Assembly: GCA_021826485.1 (NCBI GenBank)
Contig: JAKAZX010000219.1
Span: 1-6,843, forward strand
Direction: 5' to 3'
DNA length: 6,843 bases
Source of the DNA: Pseudomonadota bacterium
GTDB lineage: Bacteria; Pseudomonadota; Alphaproteobacteria; Acetobacterales; Acetobacteraceae
In this document: one piece after another, positions 6,394-6,843 of the stretch
Numbering within the stretch: position 1 is the stretch's first letter
Layout: the number at the start of each line of letters is the position of its first letter
Made by a program: the position numbers and the translations under genes
The notes under the pieces: generated by a model
The model's input: only the letters and a program-made list of their open reading frames with translations
Told to the model about the DNA's origin: nothing
Database searches by the model: none

Positions 6394-6400
6394 TCCCCCT
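6394..6400 (-). promoter_or_regulatory. Strong Shine-Dalgarno of livJ
   Basis: On the minus strand AGGGGGA precedes CTCCG and the ATG at 6388. This five-base spacing favours this start over the ATG two codons downstream. It is much stronger than the site before livH, consistent with a binding protein made in excess of the membrane parts. Confidence 0.7.
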
Positions 6401-6430
6401 GACCGCGCACTTGCGTAATCTGCATGTGAG

Positions 6431-6457
6431 ACTATAGACGTTTGACCGGCCGGTCAA
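6431..6457 (-). promoter_or_regulatory. Candidate sigma-70-type promoter of the livJHMGF operon
   Basis: Reading the minus strand, TTGACC (6457-6452) is a good -35 and TATAGT (6436-6431) matches five of six bases of TATAAT. The spacer is 15 bp, shorter than the usual 16-18. Transcription would start near 6424, about 36 nt before livJ. The -35 lies inside the 16-bp palindrome, so a bound regulator would block polymerase. Confidence 0.5.
6442..6457. promoter_or_regulatory. Perfect 16-bp palindromic operator candidate, TetR-family type
   Basis: TTGACCGG followed by CCGGTCAA is its own reverse complement over all 16 bases. It sits in the short region between the divergent livJ and hydantoinase-like genes. 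The shape, two TTGACC arms pointing inward, is typical of TetR-family operators. It matches the remembered RutR consensus (TTGACCA-nn-TGGTCAA) except that the A/T pair is G/C here. No regulator gene lies in the window, so the binding protein is unknown. Confidence 0.55.
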
Positions 6458-6495
6458 TCTGCGCGCAGCGGGCTGGCGTCGCGCCGTTTGCCGCC

Positions 6496-6502
6496 CTAGC
6501 CT
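6496..6502 (+). promoter_or_regulatory. Weak -10-like element before the hydantoinase-like gene
   Basis: CTAGCCT lies 25 bases before the ATG at 6528 and could be a -10 with a start site near 6509. No good -35 is seen 16-18 bp upstream. The TTGACC in the palindrome (6442-6447) has no -10 at proper spacing on this strand, so the plus-strand promoter is essentially undetermined. Confidence 0.2.
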
Positions 6503-6527
6503 GTCGCCGAACAGCGGATCGTCCCAC

Positions 6528-6843
6528 ATGCGCGTTGGCATCGAAGTCGGGGGAACCTTCACCGATCTGGTCGCGGTGGACGATGGCCGCATCACGGTGG
6601 TCAAGGTGCCCAGCACGCCGGACAGCCCGGATCGCGGTGCGTTCGCGGCGATCGCGGCGGCCGGGCTGGCGCCCGAGCGGATCGCCGATCTCGTGCACGG
6701 CTCCACGGTCGCCACCAACGCGATCCTGGAGCGCAAGGGCGCGCGCATCGCCTTCGTCACCACGCAGGGCTTCCGCGACATCCTGTTCCTGCAACGTCAC
6801 GACCGCCGCAACATCTATGATCTGCGCTACGCCAAGCCGCTGC
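6528..6843 (+). CDS. hyuA: Hydantoinase A/5-oxoprolinase-type protein, N-terminal part (3' end outside window)
   Basis: The first 105 codons of a gene divergent from livJ are present and open to the right edge. The start reads MRVGIEVGGTFTDLVAVDDG. VGGTFTD is the N-terminal ATP/phosphate-binding motif of the hydantoinase A/oxoprolinase family. LVHGSTVATNAILERKGARI (56-75), FVTTQGFRDILFLQRHDRRN (77-96) and IYDLRYAKP (97-105) continue the family pattern. Members couple ATP hydrolysis to opening cyclic amides (hydantoins, 5-oxoproline) or to carboxylating ketones, usually together with a HyuB-type partner encoded next door. The usual GxDVGGT has Glu for Asp at residue 6 here. The ATG at 6528 has only a weak upstream GCGGA. 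The exact substrate cannot be assigned from this fragment. Divergence from a solute importer suggests that the two handle the same compound. Confidence 0.85.
   Translation, partial: MRVGIEVGGTFTDLVAVDDGRITVVKVPSTPDSPDRGAFAAIAAAGLAPERIADLVHGSTVATNAILERKGARIAFVTTQGFRDILFLQRHDRRNIYDLRYAKPL

Noticed and set aside
4337..6418. A 693-codon open frame on the plus strand, antisense to livH and livJ
   Set aside because: Its product is Arg/His/Ala-rich without family features, and it is exactly antisense to two well-supported genes; long antisense open frames are expected in GC-rich coding DNA.
6389..6781. N-terminal extension of livJ to 6781
   Set aside because: It would cross the promoter/operator and the opposing hydantoinase-like gene and would bury a good signal peptide; the site at 6394-6400 defines the start at 6388.
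1..6843. CRISPR arrays, insertion sequences, integrases, toxin-antitoxin or phage genes
   Set aside because: No regularly spaced repeats, terminal inverted repeats or matching coding sequences were seen on either strand.

Overview
The window reads as GC-rich chromosomal DNA of an alphaproteobacterium, most likely in Rhodospirillales/Acetobacteraceae. The grounds are the codon bias, the gyrA-coaD-cyclophilin gene order, a CCA-encoding tRNA-Lys with an alphaproteobacterial look, and a fused LivM-LivG transporter protein. This placement is inference; no database search was possible.

Positions 1-1746 are a plus-strand housekeeping block. It holds the 3' end of gyrA (last blade of the GyrA C-terminal pinwheel), coaD overlapping it by 8 nt, a cyclophilin-type peptidyl-prolyl isomerase that appears exported, a GC-rich hairpin, and tRNA-Lys(UUU).

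Positions 1750-6388 are a minus-strand LIV-type (branched-chain amino acid/amide) ABC importer, transcribed in the order livJ (periplasmic binding protein), livH (permease), livM-livG (one fused permease/ATPase polypeptide), livF (ATPase). The genes are tightly packed. livF ends 3 nt from the tRNA CCA, so the operon and the tRNA converge head-on. The LivG half has intact Walker A, Q-loop, Walker B and H-loop motifs but no recognisable LSxGQ signature, and it is shorter than expected just there. This is the oddest observation in the window.

Positions 6389-6527 are a divergent control region with a perfect 16-bp palindrome of the kind bound by TetR-family regulators. It resembles the remembered RutR operator and overlaps the -35 of a good candidate livJ promoter. 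On the plus strand, the first 105 codons of a hydantoinase A/5-oxoprolinase-type gene begin at 6528 and run off the window. The simplest model is that the importer brings in a cyclic amide, hydantoin, carbamoyl compound or amino-acid-like compound that the divergent enzyme processes, under shared control. No entirely new system is evident. The unusual points are the altered LivG domain, the shared operator, and alternative exported/cytosolic starts for the isomerase.
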